Part shown: positions 42,194 through 50,058 of the stretch, in pieces
How the letters are laid out: each line of letters opens with the position of its first letter
Position numbering within the stretch: position 1 is the first letter of the stretch
Origin: Fibrobacterota bacterium
GTDB lineage: Bacteria; Fibrobacterota; Chitinivibrionia; Chitinivibrionales; FEN-1185
NCBI GenBank assembly: GCA_003165595.1
Contig: PLWQ01000019.1
Coordinates: 75,341-125,398, forward strand
Length of the DNA: 50,058 nucleotides
Reading direction: 5' to 3'
Program-made: the position numbers and the translations under genes
Notes under the pieces: generated by a model
Told to the model about the DNA's origin: nothing
Seen by the model: only the letters and a program-made list of their open reading frames with translations
The model's database searches: none

Positions 42194-42233
42194 ACGGGCA
42201 AATCATGCACGACAACTTTAGCAGGAGGCGAGC

Positions 42234-42776
42234 GTGAAAATGGGCTTTTTCTTCTCGGGCATCTTCTGGGGCAGTGTCCTTATTCTTCTGGGGCTTTCGG
42301 TGATAGTTCGCATCATGTTTCATATCCACATTCCGCTGGCGCGGGTTATCTTCGCGCTTGTTCTTATCTATTTTGGCGTTCGCGTCCTGGTTGGAGGTTC
42401 GTGGTGCAAATGGAACGGGAACAACGGTTCCACCGTTCTTTTCAGCGAGGCGAAGACCGAACTTTCGCGTGACTCATCCGAGTACAACATCATCTTCGGC
42501 AAAGGCGTGGTCAACCTCGCCGATCCTTCACTTGCCGAAAAGGGCAAGAGAGTGAAGGTAAACACAATCTTCGGCGCGGGCGAAATCCGGGTGAGCCCGG
42601 CGGTGCCGGCGCTCGTACGCGTGAGCTCCGCGTTCGCCGGCGCGAGAATGCCAGATGGAAACATCATTTCCTTTGGGCAATACGTGTATAAAACCAAGGC
42701 ATATTCCGATACCGCCAAGGGGCTGATTGTCGATGCGACCGTGGTATTCGGAGGGCTGGAGATAACCGAGCGATAA
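42234..42776 (+). CDS. LiaF-like membrane protein
   Basis: 180 residues. Two transmembrane helices (about 4-25 and 34-54) are followed by a cytosolic beta-helix-like repeat domain (SEYNIIFGKGVVNLAD, VNTIFGAGEIRVSP, VDATVVFGGLEITE), the LiaF/DUF2154 pattern of glycine-turn strands. LiaF proteins restrain envelope-stress two-component systems in Gram-positives; here no such partner is adjacent. AGGAGG precedes GTG 42234; ATG 42240 is an alternative. Confidence 0.75.
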   Translation: MKMGFFFSGIFWGSVLILLGLSVIVRIMFHIHIPLARVIFALVLIYFGVRVLVGGSWCKWNGNNGSTVLFSEAKTELSRDSSEYNIIFGKGVVNLADPSLAEKGKRVKVNTIFGAGEIRVSPAVPALVRVSSAFAGARMPDGNIISFGQYVYKTKAYSDTAKGLIVDATVVFGGLEITER

Positions 42777-43134
42777 GGTCCCGCCACCTTGCTCATTTCC
42801 GCCGGGTGGCCGCGGACACCTGTCTGCGGCACCTTTGTTTGATGCGGCGGCGGGCCGTCGCCGCTTGGGCATTTTACCGGTTACCGACGTAATTGCGCGA
42901 TCCCGCCGCACCCGTCACTGCGCATACATTCTTTCCCGCCAATACGTTATCCATCGTCCCCGGCAGCGCTGCTCTTACCGCAGGTAAGAAAAAAACAGTG
43001 GAAAATTCCTTGGAATGAGGTAATATTACTATGCAGAGGATCGTTGAACTGGCGCATGAAGATGCTTTGCATTTGGCATTTTCCAGGAAAAACCTCACGT
43101 GCCGGTTTCAATCTTAGCCTAGTCAGGGTCCGTT
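42777..43134. other. Intergenic region with two strong hairpins
   Basis: A 358-base gap between the LiaF-like gene and the TIGR02147-type gene. It contains two GC-rich hairpins (annotated). The remainder shows no gene. ACCGGTTACCG near 42877 is a short palindromic stretch. The promoter for the downstream pair should be in the last 150 bases but cannot be set with confidence. Confidence 0.5.
42809..42864 (+). terminator. Double hairpin, probable terminator
   Basis: GCCGCGGACA (42809-42818) pairs with TGTCTGCGGC (42821-42830) with one G-U, followed by ACCTTTGTTT. A second stem GCGGCGGCG (42844-42852) pairs with CGTCGCCGC (42856-42864). It lies about 30 bases after the LiaF-like gene stop. The first fits an intrinsic terminator best. 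Confidence 0.5.
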
Positions 43135-43980
43135 ATGCCCAACCTCTATGAATTCGTAAACTACCGGTTGTATCTGCAGGAATTCCTTGCAGATCACAAG
43201 AAAGACTCCGAGCCCGATTTTTCCCACAAGATGATTCTTGCCAAGATGGGAATTTCGTCGACCGGATTCCTTTCCAATGTCGTGGCGGGCAGGAAGAACC
43301 TCACGCCCATCCAGATCATAAAGCTTGCCAAGATTCTCAAGATGAACAAGGCCGAAGCCGCGTATTTCGAGGCAATGGTCTATTTTACGCAGGCAAAGCT
43401 CATCGACGAAAAGAACGAGTACTTCAACCGGCTTGTTACCCTTCAAAAAGTAAACCTCAAGGTTCTTGACAAAAAGAAAATGTCGGTTTTCTCAAAATGG
43501 TACTACGTCGTGGTGCGGGAACTGCTGTATTTTTACCGGTATAACGGCAGCAATCCCTCCAGTCTGGGACACTTGGTTGAGCCCACGATCCGCCAATCCG
43601 AAGCGGAACACGCCATTGAGTATCTGGAGGAGCTGGGTCTTATAGAAAAGGACGCCGGCGGGTACTACAAGCAGGTCGAAAATGCCGTAACTTCCGGCGA
43701 TGAAGTGCGATCTCTTCATCTCACCAATTTCCAGATCGCCACCATGGAACTTGCCAAGCGGGCTATCCAGCGGATTCCCGCTGCAGACCGTGACGTGTCG
43801 GTGTTGACGATGACATTGTCGCAGGACACGTTTCAAATGGTGAAATCGGAGCTCCAGCACATCAGGAAGCGCATCGCGAAAATAGCGGTCGACGAAGACA
43901 AACCCGACAGGGTATATCAACTCAACATCCAGTTTTTCCCGGTTTCCAAGAAGCCGGACGCGGCATCGACAGATGAATAA
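43135..43980 (+). CDS. TIGR02147/DUF4423-family protein, putative regulator
   Basis: 281 residues. The N-terminus NLYEFVNYRLYLQEFLADHKK and the following FSHKMILAKMGISSTGFLSNVVAGRKNLT region form a helix-turn-helix-like module, as in the TIGR02147 family first catalogued from Fibrobacter. The C-terminal half is DUF4423-like. Function is not established; regulators of neighbouring envelope proteins are suspected. Its stop overlaps the next gene by 8 bases, so regulator and lipoprotein are probably co-translated. Confidence 0.85.
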   Translation: MPNLYEFVNYRLYLQEFLADHKKDSEPDFSHKMILAKMGISSTGFLSNVVAGRKNLTPIQIIKLAKILKMNKAEAAYFEAMVYFTQAKLIDEKNEYFNRLVTLQKVNLKVLDKKKMSVFSKWYYVVVRELLYFYRYNGSNPSSLGHLVEPTIRQSEAEHAIEYLEELGLIEKDAGGYYKQVENAVTSGDEVRSLHLTNFQIATMELAKRAIQRIPAADRDVSVLTMTLSQDTFQMVKSELQHIRKRIAKIAVDEDKPDRVYQLNIQFFPVSKKPDAASTDE

Positions 43981-45652
43981 ATTGACGTACAAGATCCTCT
44001 TTCCTTTTGCGTGCGTGGTGTGCGGCGCGTGGGCGTGCCTCGTGGTGTCGTGCACGTACAATGTCGCGGGCAGCGTCACCGAAGGCGGCAACGTGGCGGT
44101 CGGCACGGTAGTAGACGCCAACGGCAAGGGGATTGCCGGGGTGCAGGTGGCCCTGCGGCCAAGCGATTTCCTTGCCGATACCGCGGGCGCGCTGCCTTCC
44201 CGAAACATTTCGGCAAATGCGGTCACCGACGGCAAAGGCCGGTTTAGACTCGACTCCATCGGTCCGGGGCAATACTGTATCGCGGCAACAAGCGGCGAGT
44301 CTCTGGCCGTCAAGTGGAAAGTGGAATTCCAGGCGGGAGTATTTACAGATACCACGCTTGCGGCGACCCAGATCAAAGCTGCGGCGAAAATAGATGGCAT
44401 CGTGGTCAATCAGGCGAAAACCAACAACGCCACGTATGTCCGGGTCTACGGTCTCGATAGAATCGCGCGGGTAGACAGCGTCTCCGGCAGGTACGCGCTC
44501 GGCGCCATTCCCGAAGGAACGTACCAGCTTCAGATCGACGTCTCGTCGCAGTTATTCAAGCCGGTTCCCATTCCCAATATTTCCTGCACCAATGGTGAAG
44601 ACAAAACGATCGACACTATCGCGATCGCACCGTTCTACGGCGAAGACTACAGCCTGTGGAGCAACACTCTATCCATAAAGCTCAATACCACGGCCGGCGG
44701 TGCCAATATCGCAAACACGATCACCGGCATCCCGGTGCTGGTTCGGTTGCGCTCGCCGACAATTGCGTTTGGCCAGTGTTTGCCCGACGGCCGGGATCTG
44801 CGCTTTGCAAACAGCAAAGGAATTCATCTACCGTTTGAAATCGAGCGGTTCGACCCCAATGCCCAGATAGCCGATGTGTGGGTACTTGTCGACACCGTAA
44901 AGGGCAACGATTCCACATTTCTCTCCGTGTACTGGGGAAACGCCAACGCAGCTACTCAGTCCATGTCGTCAACGGTCTTCGACACTGCACTTGGCTATGT
45001 GGCGGTCTGGCACCTCAACGACAGGGCGCTCAATGACCGTCATGATGCCACCGGAAGCGGCAACAACGCGGTTCCTGCGCCAGGCACCTATGAAGGCGAC
45101 GAGTGGACCTACGGCCTCATAGGCGGCTGCGACAGTCTCGACGACAACGATGACCATTTGCTCGGACCCAGTATCAACACGGGCGGTGCGATCACCCTGA
45201 GCATGTGGGTCAACCTGTACGAACTCACGGCATCGCTCAAGCAGTATTTCATCGGGAAGACGGGCCCTGTTGTCGGAAAACAACCGCTGTATTCCCTCAT
45301 GTTAAACGAGAAGAACCAGTTGGCAATGAATGTCACAACGGCAGCCAAACCCGATTCCGTGACCGGCGGTTCAATTGCGCTCAACGCCTGGTATTACGTC
45401 GCAGGCACCTATGACGGCGCAATGGTCAGGATTTATGTCAACGGAGTCCAGGTGGGCAGCAAGGCGGTCTCGGGAGCAATCGACACGAGCAACACCGACC
45501 TCGGCATCGGATATTACGACAAGGATTCTCAAAAGACCCACGGGAAAATAGACGAAGTTCGGATACTCAGGAGCGCCCAGAGCGCGGATTGGATTAGGTT
45601 GAATTACGAGAACCAGAAGGAAAACGGAACGCTTGTAACCTTCGGTAACTGA
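43973..45652 (+). CDS. Lipoprotein with carboxypeptidase-regulatory, DUF2341 and LamG-like domains
   Basis: 559 residues. Lipobox LVVSC with lipidated Cys27. CarboxypepD_reg-like beta sandwiches at about 38-120 and 128-200 (GTVVDANGKGIAGVQV). DUF2341 at about 230-330 (PVLVRLRSPTIAFGQCLPDGRDLRFAN, LSVYWGNANA). LamG/concanavalin-like domain to the end (AVWHLNDRA, ITLSMWVNLY, WYYVAGTYDGAMVRIYVNGVQVG, GKIDEVRILRSA). Likely outer-membrane anchored and glycan-binding. Paired with the overlapping TIGR02147-type gene. Confidence 0.85.
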   Translation: MNKLTYKILFPFACVVCGAWACLVVSCTYNVAGSVTEGGNVAVGTVVDANGKGIAGVQVALRPSDFLADTAGALPSRNISANAVTDGKGRFRLDSIGPGQYCIAATSGESLAVKWKVEFQAGVFTDTTLAATQIKAAAKIDGIVVNQAKTNNATYVRVYGLDRIARVDSVSGRYALGAIPEGTYQLQIDVSSQLFKPVPIPNISCTNGEDKTIDTIAIAPFYGEDYSLWSNTLSIKLNTTAGGANIANTITGIPVLVRLRSPTIAFGQCLPDGRDLRFANSKGIHLPFEIERFDPNAQIADVWVLVDTVKGNDSTFLSVYWGNANAATQSMSSTVFDTALGYVAVWHLNDRALNDRHDATGSGNNAVPAPGTYEGDEWTYGLIGGCDSLDDNDDHLLGPSINTGGAITLSMWVNLYELTASLKQYFIGKTGPVVGKQPLYSLMLNEKNQLAMNVTTAAKPDSVTGGSIALNAWYYVAGTYDGAMVRIYVNGVQVGSKAVSGAIDTSNTDLGIGYYDKDSQKTHGKIDEVRILRSAQSADWIRLNYENQKENGTLVTFGN

Positions 45653-45701
45653 CAACAAAGCGGGTTTCCGGACAGAATCTCATTTTGTGCTGCATTTATG
45701 A

Positions 45702-45730
45702 GCCGCGGCTATGGCCGCGGTTCTTTACCC
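45702..45730 (-). repeat. REP-like palindrome, GTRAAGAACC family, copy 3
   Basis: On the minus strand GTAAAGAACC leads into CCGCGGCC-ATA-GCCGCGGCT. It is the inverse-orientation partner of the copy at 41348. It lies exactly between the convergent lipoprotein and methyltransferase genes, overlapping the last bases of the latter, and can serve as a bidirectional terminator. Confidence 0.7.
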
Positions 45731-46378
45731 TCTCTTACGCCAAAGCTTCAGGATTTCCACCCTCGTTTTTCCGTCATTAACGAATTCTTCCCACGCCAGG
45801 GCAAAGGCAAAGCCGGCGGCAGATGCCGATTTTTTGAAGAGATCCCACCATTGCCTGCACGGGTCCGCGACGTAGGCGATGCCCCCGGACGCCAGCGCGT
45901 CCCGCAGAAAGAGCAAAACAGGGTCGACCCAACGTTGCTCGTAGATAACGTCCGAGGCCACGACGCAATTGAAAACCGGCCGAAAACAAAGATGCCGCCA
46001 GTCGATGCAGGCGACCCTCGCACCGGGACCATGCAACAGAATGTTGTGACGCGAAAACCGGCAGGCATCAAACGAAATGTCGGTCGCAATGCAGCGGATG
46101 TTGTTGCGGGCCAAAACCGCGGACACGAGGCCGAGGCCGCTGCCTAGTTCGCACACAAGCCCTTGCGACGGCACGGCGGCAACGCTATGGGCCGCGAGAA
46201 AATCAAAGAGCGCAAACGAGGCAGGCCATTGTTCGGCCCAATAGGGCAGCAGTTTGTCCTTTTCGTATTCTTCGTCCGACATGGAATCGAGGATGCTCTC
46301 CGGGTCTGCGGGCCGCACAAATTCCATGTTCTCTGATCCGCAGGGCATGGAGAAGGCGACGTAGGGAACGGGAAGCAT
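45725..46378 (-). CDS. NNT1/METTL-like protein methyltransferase
   Basis: 217 residues. LLPYWAEQWPASFALFDFL at about 44-62 precedes SAM-binding VCELGSGLGLVS (74-85); ATDISFDACRFSRHN and CVVASDVIYEQRW follow. This is the PF10294-type layout (Nnt1, METTL18/20/21), whose bacterial members methylate protein lysines or other targets. The true start may be ATG internal to the first 20 residues. Target unknown. Confidence 0.75.
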   Translation of the reverse strand: MLPVPYVAFSMPCGSENMEFVRPADPESILDSMSDEEYEKDKLLPYWAEQWPASFALFDFLAAHSVAAVPSQGLVCELGSGLGLVSAVLARNNIRCIATDISFDACRFSRHNILLHGPGARVACIDWRHLCFRPVFNCVVASDVIYEQRWVDPVLLFLRDALASGGIAYVADPCRQWWDLFKKSASAAGFAFALAWEEFVNDGKTRVEILKLWRKRG

Positions 46379-46527
46379 GCCGTAAAACTACCTTGCGGAG
46401 AAGTTGGAAATCAATGCCGCCGGAAACGGGGTAGACCGGATTGTGCTCCCGCGTGAGTCCCGGACTATGTCGTGCGCACCGCGGAATACTCGCTTGTAAA
46501 TAGTGCCCGGCGCGAACATGATTTCAA

Positions 46528-46556
46528 TTGACCGTTCCGGAGATTATAGGTATAAT
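46528..46556 (+). promoter_or_regulatory. Sigma70-type promoter of the HD-GYP gene
   Basis: TTGACC (-35, 46528-46533) and perfect TATAAT (-10, 46551-46556) separated by 17 bases. Transcription should begin near 46563, which argues against translation from GTG 46573 and for ATG 46618. Confidence 0.75.
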
Positions 46557-46617
46557 CTAAAGGCAAAAATTCGTGGTTGCCTCGCAGAATCCTTATTCTC
46601 AGCACACGCTGGTGGCA

Positions 46618-47841
46618 ATGGAACAGGCGGAGAAGAAAATCTCGATAGACGATCTGGTTGTGGGCATGTTCGTGCAGGACGTGTTTAACGCGCGAGACGT
46701 TCTCATGGTCTCCGCCAACAGCATGATTTGGGATCAGTCGCAAATCGAATCTCTCAAACGTCAAGGTGTTCGTCATGTGCACATCAACGTGCAAAAGGGG
46801 AAAGACGTTTCCCCGGATCACACGCCGTTGCCCGCGCCTTTGCCAAAGAACGCCCCCGATGAGCCCACGACGCGCGAGCACGAATACTACAAGGAACTCG
46901 ACCGGGCAAAGCTGGTTCACCGCCAGACCATAGAAACCGCACGTGAAGTGCTCGATTCCATCAAGAGCGGCGGCTCTTTCTCCGTGGAAAAGGTAGAAAA
47001 GGCCGCCGAGGGCGTCGTGGAGAGCATTCTTCGCAACCCGGACACGCTCATCAGCCTGAGCCAGATCAAAGGCTACGACGAATACACCTACACCCACTCC
47101 GTGGGTGTGAGCGTGCTCGTTACGTCGCTGGCCAACGCCATGGGATACAAAGGAGAACGCCTGCTGGAGGTGGGAATCGGCGGACTTTTGCACGACATCG
47201 GGAAGATGCGCGTTCCGGAAAGCATCCTCAACAAGCCCGGCAAGTACACGGAATGGGAATTCAAGGTAATGAAGAAGCATCCCGAGCACGGCATCGATAT
47301 CCTCAAAGATAAGAAGAAAGTCTCCGATTTTTCCAGGGCCGTCATTATCCAGCATCACGAACGCTACAACGGGAATGGCTATCCGTACGGCCTTAAAGGA
47401 GAACAAATTGACGAAGTAGGACTCATGGCCGCTGTTGCCGACGTGTACGACGCTCTCACTTCGAACCGCGTGTACCGCGCAGCCTGGCCGCCGCAAAAGG
47501 CGCTGGCGCTCATCTTTAGGGGGGCGGACGAGGACTATTCCAGGAGAATAGTTGAACGATTCACCAAACACCTCGGCATTTATCCCGCGGGGAGTTTTGT
47601 GCGACTGATTTCCGGCGCAATGGGCGTTGTGGTTCGGGTCGACAGGGGCAACCTGCTGGCGCCGTCCATTGTGGTGATTTTCGACGAATTGGGGAAACGG
47701 CTCGAAAAACCGTACGAATGGGATCTCGCAGAGAAACAAAAGGGTTCGGACGGACGGAAATACCATGTGGAGATATCGCTCAATCCCAAGGCATACCGCG
47801 TCGACCCGGGGCAGTATTTGTCCGAAAATCCGATGCAATAG
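46618..47841 (+). CDS. HD-GYP domain c-di-GMP phosphodiesterase
   Basis: 407 residues from ATG 46618. The N-terminal 50 residues match the DUF3391 layout (ISIDDLVVGMFVQDV). The HD-GYP domain begins near residue 150: YTHSVGVSVL, LLHDIGKMRVPESILNKPG with the catalytic HD, KKHPEHG, and IIQHHERYNGNGYPYGLKGEQI carrying the GYP motif. It degrades cyclic di-GMP. The metal ligands are intact, so it is probably active. The upstream promoter predicts a start near 46563, leaving only the ATG with a leader. Confidence 0.9.
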   Translation: MEQAEKKISIDDLVVGMFVQDVFNARDVLMVSANSMIWDQSQIESLKRQGVRHVHINVQKGKDVSPDHTPLPAPLPKNAPDEPTTREHEYYKELDRAKLVHRQTIETAREVLDSIKSGGSFSVEKVEKAAEGVVESILRNPDTLISLSQIKGYDEYTYTHSVGVSVLVTSLANAMGYKGERLLEVGIGGLLHDIGKMRVPESILNKPGKYTEWEFKVMKKHPEHGIDILKDKKKVSDFSRAVIIQHHERYNGNGYPYGLKGEQIDEVGLMAAVADVYDALTSNRVYRAAWPPQKALALIFRGADEDYSRRIVERFTKHLGIYPAGSFVRLISGAMGVVVRVDRGNLLAPSIVVIFDELGKRLEKPYEWDLAEKQKGSDGRKYHVEISLNPKAYRVDPGQYLSENPMQ

Positions 47842-47874
47842 ACTTCGAACAACAACAAAGATTGGGAACCTGCG

Positions 47875-48123
47875 ATGAAAGGGAAAAGCTGCAAGCTCTA
47901 CGACGAAAACCTCGTACATAGCATCATGATTGCCACGGGGCTCTCGATTGTGGAATATATCAAGCAATTCAAGAGCGTTGACGCTGCGGACATCTGCGAT
48001 TTTGTCGAACAGAACGCGGACCACATCATCCAGAATACCATCGACGATATGAACCAGGAGCTGCCCGAAGGCCCGCCGGCGCCGCTCGACGCCCCGGACG
48101 ACGACGGACCTGTTTCTTATTGA
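47875..48123 (+). CDS. Small acidic protein of unknown function
   Basis: 82 residues, 33 bases after the HD-GYP stop and in the same orientation, so likely cotranscribed. Helical N-terminal two thirds (SIVEYIKQFKSVDAADICDF), then a Pro/Asp-rich tail (PAPLDAPDDDGPVSY). GGGAACC lies before the ATG. No family recognised. The position suggests a link with the phosphodiesterase. Confidence 0.65.
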   Translation: MKGKSCKLYDENLVHSIMIATGLSIVEYIKQFKSVDAADICDFVEQNADHIIQNTIDDMNQELPEGPPAPLDAPDDDGPVSY

Positions 48124-48187
48124 CACATGCTATACTCTCCGGGTTGCATGCAGTCCCAACATCAATTAGTTTATTAGACCTCGTCGT

Positions 48188-48271
48188 GCCGAGGTGGCGG
48201 AACTGGTAGACGCAGTGGACTCAAAATCCACCGGTCGCAAGGCCATGAGAGTTCGATTCTCTCCTTCGGCA
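48188..48271 (+). tRNA. tRNA-Leu (CAA anticodon)
   Basis: 84 bases. Acceptor GCCGAGG pairs with CTTCGGC, discriminator A. D-arm with GGTAGACG; anticodon stem GTGGA/TCCAC around the loop CTCAAAA, giving anticodon CAA. Long variable arm (GGTCGCAAGGCC), as in class II leucine tRNAs. T-arm GAGAG/CTCTC with TTCGATT. The 3' CCA is not encoded (AATAAG follows). Confidence 0.97.
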
Positions 48272-48495
48272 ATAAGCAAAAAGCCTTAAACCAACTCAAT
48301 TGACGCGGTTCTTAGGACTTTTTCTATTCGCTCTGCACTTCTTCACTATACCGAGAAATACCCCTTTTATTTACACTGGAACCCGAGAATTGGTTCTATT
48401 TCGTCCTTCTACAAAGTATTTTCCCATGCTCTCGAACAGCCCTTTTGTGCTGCTCCGTAATACGCATTTGAGATATTCGCACAGGAGTTTCGCTC

Positions 48496-49950
48496 ATGTC
48501 GGAACCGTGGCGGGATATAAATGACCCTGGATTTTTTCGACCTGTAAAAAAGGTCGAAAAGAAGCCTTCTGCTCCTTATTTGACCGACACTGTCCAAACA
48601 GAACAAGAGGACAAATCGCTGGAAGTCAACCTTTCGAACCCCGTGTTCATCAAAGGGGACGAAGGCTTTGAATTCAACAAAAAATGCGGGGTGCAAGTAA
48701 GCGTTGAATTCCTGAAACCTACCGCCCGGAAGAAGGTAACATTTAAACTTTTCTCCGTATATAAAGACGAAGAACAGGACATGCATTGCCAGGCGGAGGG
48801 CTTTGAGCAGGGCGGCATTGCAAAAGCCGACCTTACGCTTTTCTACAACGACGCACATTACAACGACTACTGCGACGATCCGTCGGCAACGCTCGATTAC
48901 TTTTTCAAGGCGTCGCATTCCACCGGAAACGAGGTGGAAAGTCCGCGGATCACCATGCCCTGCAATCCGACAGACGTGCATCGCGTGCGGCTTGTGGGCA
49001 TGCTCTTTGACGCAAACAAATGTTTTCTTCTTCCGCAAGGTTTGCCAGGAATCAAGTCAATCATCGAAATGCATGAGAAATACAAGAAAGCGGAAGTGCT
49101 CATCGTGGGCCATGCCGGCGGCGACGAAGACCTCGCCGGGCTTGATATGGCGCTTGACCGTGCGGAAATGCTGTCCGCGTTCCTCACCAACAAGTCCGAT
49201 CTCTGGCTCGAATGGTTTTCTCCACAAAAAGAAACGCGGGTGCGATGGGGCACGAGGGAGGTACAGCTTATGCTTTCGGTTTTGCCCGAAGGCCAGAAAC
49301 CCTTTTACACGGGCATTGCGCCGGGGATTACAGACAAAACCACCACGCAGGCAATCATGGACTTCCAGAAATTTTCAAATGAAAACAAGGGGACAAGTCT
49401 TGCGGTAGACGGCACGGCCGGCCCGGAAATGCGCAAGGCGCTTGTCGAAGCCTACATGAGCCTGGAGGATACGAGCCTCAGCGCCGACATAGTGCCGGTG
49501 ATGCACGGTTGCGAAGGTCACTTCGACGACACCGCAACCGAAGACGGCTTGCAACCCGATGACCGAAGACTTGAAGTGTTCTTTTTTGAAAGAGCCATTG
49601 ACCCGGAACCTTCGACACAGACCACTTCTGCCGGATCAACGGAATACCCTGCCTGGCTGGATCAGGTACTTGATACAAAGGATTTCGAATATCACGGTAT
49701 AAATGTGCAGATCGTCGACTCCACGAATCAACCCGTACCGCAGGCAACGGTCACCCTGGAAGGCCCGACCTCGCATAATGCAACAACCGATGATCATGGC
49801 TATGTCTCCTTCTCCGGGCTCAAGGCCGGAGAATACACTATCCATTCTGAGAAGAAGGAATACAAGATCGGCGATTCGAAATTGACATATCCGACGGCAA
49901 AGACAGTGCCGGGAAGTGTCAAGTCTCCCGCAGCGGAAATGGCAAGTTAA
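48496..49950 (+). CDS. OmpA-like / peptidoglycan-binding domain protein
   Basis: 484 residues, no signal peptide. The N-terminal 160 residues include a beta-rich region. An OmpA/MotB-like segment follows at about 165-245 (GMLFDANKCFLLPQGLPGIKSIIEMH, VLIVGHAGGDEDLAGLDMALDRAEML). A PG_binding_1-like module lies at about 255-325 (VQLMLSV...ITDKTTTQAIMDFQKF...LAVDGTAGPEMRKAL), and a CNA-B/CarboxypepD_reg-like beta sandwich at about 400-470 (VQIVDSTNQPVPQATVTLEG). Such mixes without export signal occur in cargo or structural proteins of contractile secretion systems (T6SS/eCIS); that is a hypothesis here. An open frame follows 19 bases later. Confidence 0.65.
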   Translation: MSEPWRDINDPGFFRPVKKVEKKPSAPYLTDTVQTEQEDKSLEVNLSNPVFIKGDEGFEFNKKCGVQVSVEFLKPTARKKVTFKLFSVYKDEEQDMHCQAEGFEQGGIAKADLTLFYNDAHYNDYCDDPSATLDYFFKASHSTGNEVESPRITMPCNPTDVHRVRLVGMLFDANKCFLLPQGLPGIKSIIEMHEKYKKAEVLIVGHAGGDEDLAGLDMALDRAEMLSAFLTNKSDLWLEWFSPQKETRVRWGTREVQLMLSVLPEGQKPFYTGIAPGITDKTTTQAIMDFQKFSNENKGTSLAVDGTAGPEMRKALVEAYMSLEDTSLSADIVPVMHGCEGHFDDTATEDGLQPDDRRLEVFFFERAIDPEPSTQTTSAGSTEYPAWLDQVLDTKDFEYHGINVQIVDSTNQPVPQATVTLEGPTSHNATTDDHGYVSFSGLKAGEYTIHSEKKEYKIGDSKLTYPTAKTVPGSVKSPAAEMAS

Positions 49951-49969
49951 CTTTAACAACGGTTGAATA

Positions 49970-50058
49970 ATGGCTGACGATATCGAAGAAGTGCCAGGCA
50001 CAGTAGCGCCTGCGAACACCGGGGCTCCGGTAGAAGACGCAGACGCCAAGGCACAAGC
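49970..50058 (+). CDS. Start of an unidentified gene, cut by the window edge
   Basis: ATG 49970 opens a frame through the window end without a stop. The product begins MADDIEEVPGTVAPANTG, acidic and Ala/Pro rich. The gap to the previous stop is 19 bases, so they are probably one operon. Too short to identify. Confidence 0.6.
   Translation, partial: MADDIEEVPGTVAPANTGAPVEDADAKAQ

Noticed and set aside
46465-48126. 553-codon frame on the minus strand opposite the HD-GYP gene
   Set aside because: It mirrors a well-supported HD-GYP protein and has no recognisable domain.

Overview
The window looks like a chromosomal segment of a Fibrobacterota-type bacterium (FCB group, possibly Chitinispirillia-like). 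Four things suggest this. A TIGR02147-type regulator overlaps a lipoprotein with CarboxypepD_reg, DUF2341 and LamG-like modules. Several secreted proteins end in domains resembling type IX secretion (T9SS) sorting tails. The cell makes heme from siroheme. The coding style is GC-rich. The taxonomic call is inference from gene content; there is no rRNA or other phylogenetic marker here beyond one tRNA.

Left part (1-7.9 kb, + strand): the 3' part of bioF, a BioH-like esterase, a 7TMR-DISM hybrid histidine kinase overlapping an SGNH/GDSL hydrolase, then bioB and a site-2-protease-like M50 peptidase. 8.1-17.7 kb (- strand) is the most coherent block: ten tightly packed, mostly overlapping genes in the order ahbC, hemB, ahbD, hemL, hemA, hemC, precorrin-2 dehydrogenase, cobA-hemD fusion, ahbA, ahbB. 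Together they cover glutamyl-tRNA to heme b through uroporphyrinogen III, siroheme and didecarboxysiroheme. They face away from metA and cysE (sulfur amino acid entry steps, + strand).

20.4-31.4 kb is the accessory part: a Tat-exported sugar isomerase-like protein, secreted T9SS-tailed proteins, a small membrane protein, a visibly AT-richer island with a type II restriction-modification system (methylase on -, HTH regulator and nuclease on +), a TPR-Arr (rifampin ADP-ribosyltransferase) fusion, a methyltransferase relic, a small DUF1737-like gene, an NAD(P)-binding protein, a YkgJ-like cysteine-cluster protein, a CAP-domain exoprotein and a MazF-type toxin with its antitoxin.

31.5-50 kb returns to housekeeping: DAHP synthase, a HAD hydrolase, a large TPR protein, purD, purE, tsaC/sua5, a B12-type radical SAM protein, methyltransferases, a LiaF-like membrane protein, the TIGR02147/LamG pair, an HD-GYP protein with a clear sigma70 promoter, tRNA-Leu(CAA), and an OmpA/peptidoglycan-binding protein followed by a gene cut by the window edge.

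Several intergenic spaces carry strong short palindromes. Three share the flank GTRAAGAACC and look like one dispersed REP-like family. Others occur as clusters of two to five different hairpins. The purD-purE spacer has inverted arms built of an 8-bp tandem unit. Starts were moved from the longest open frame where a ribosome site, signal peptide or family start argued for it.
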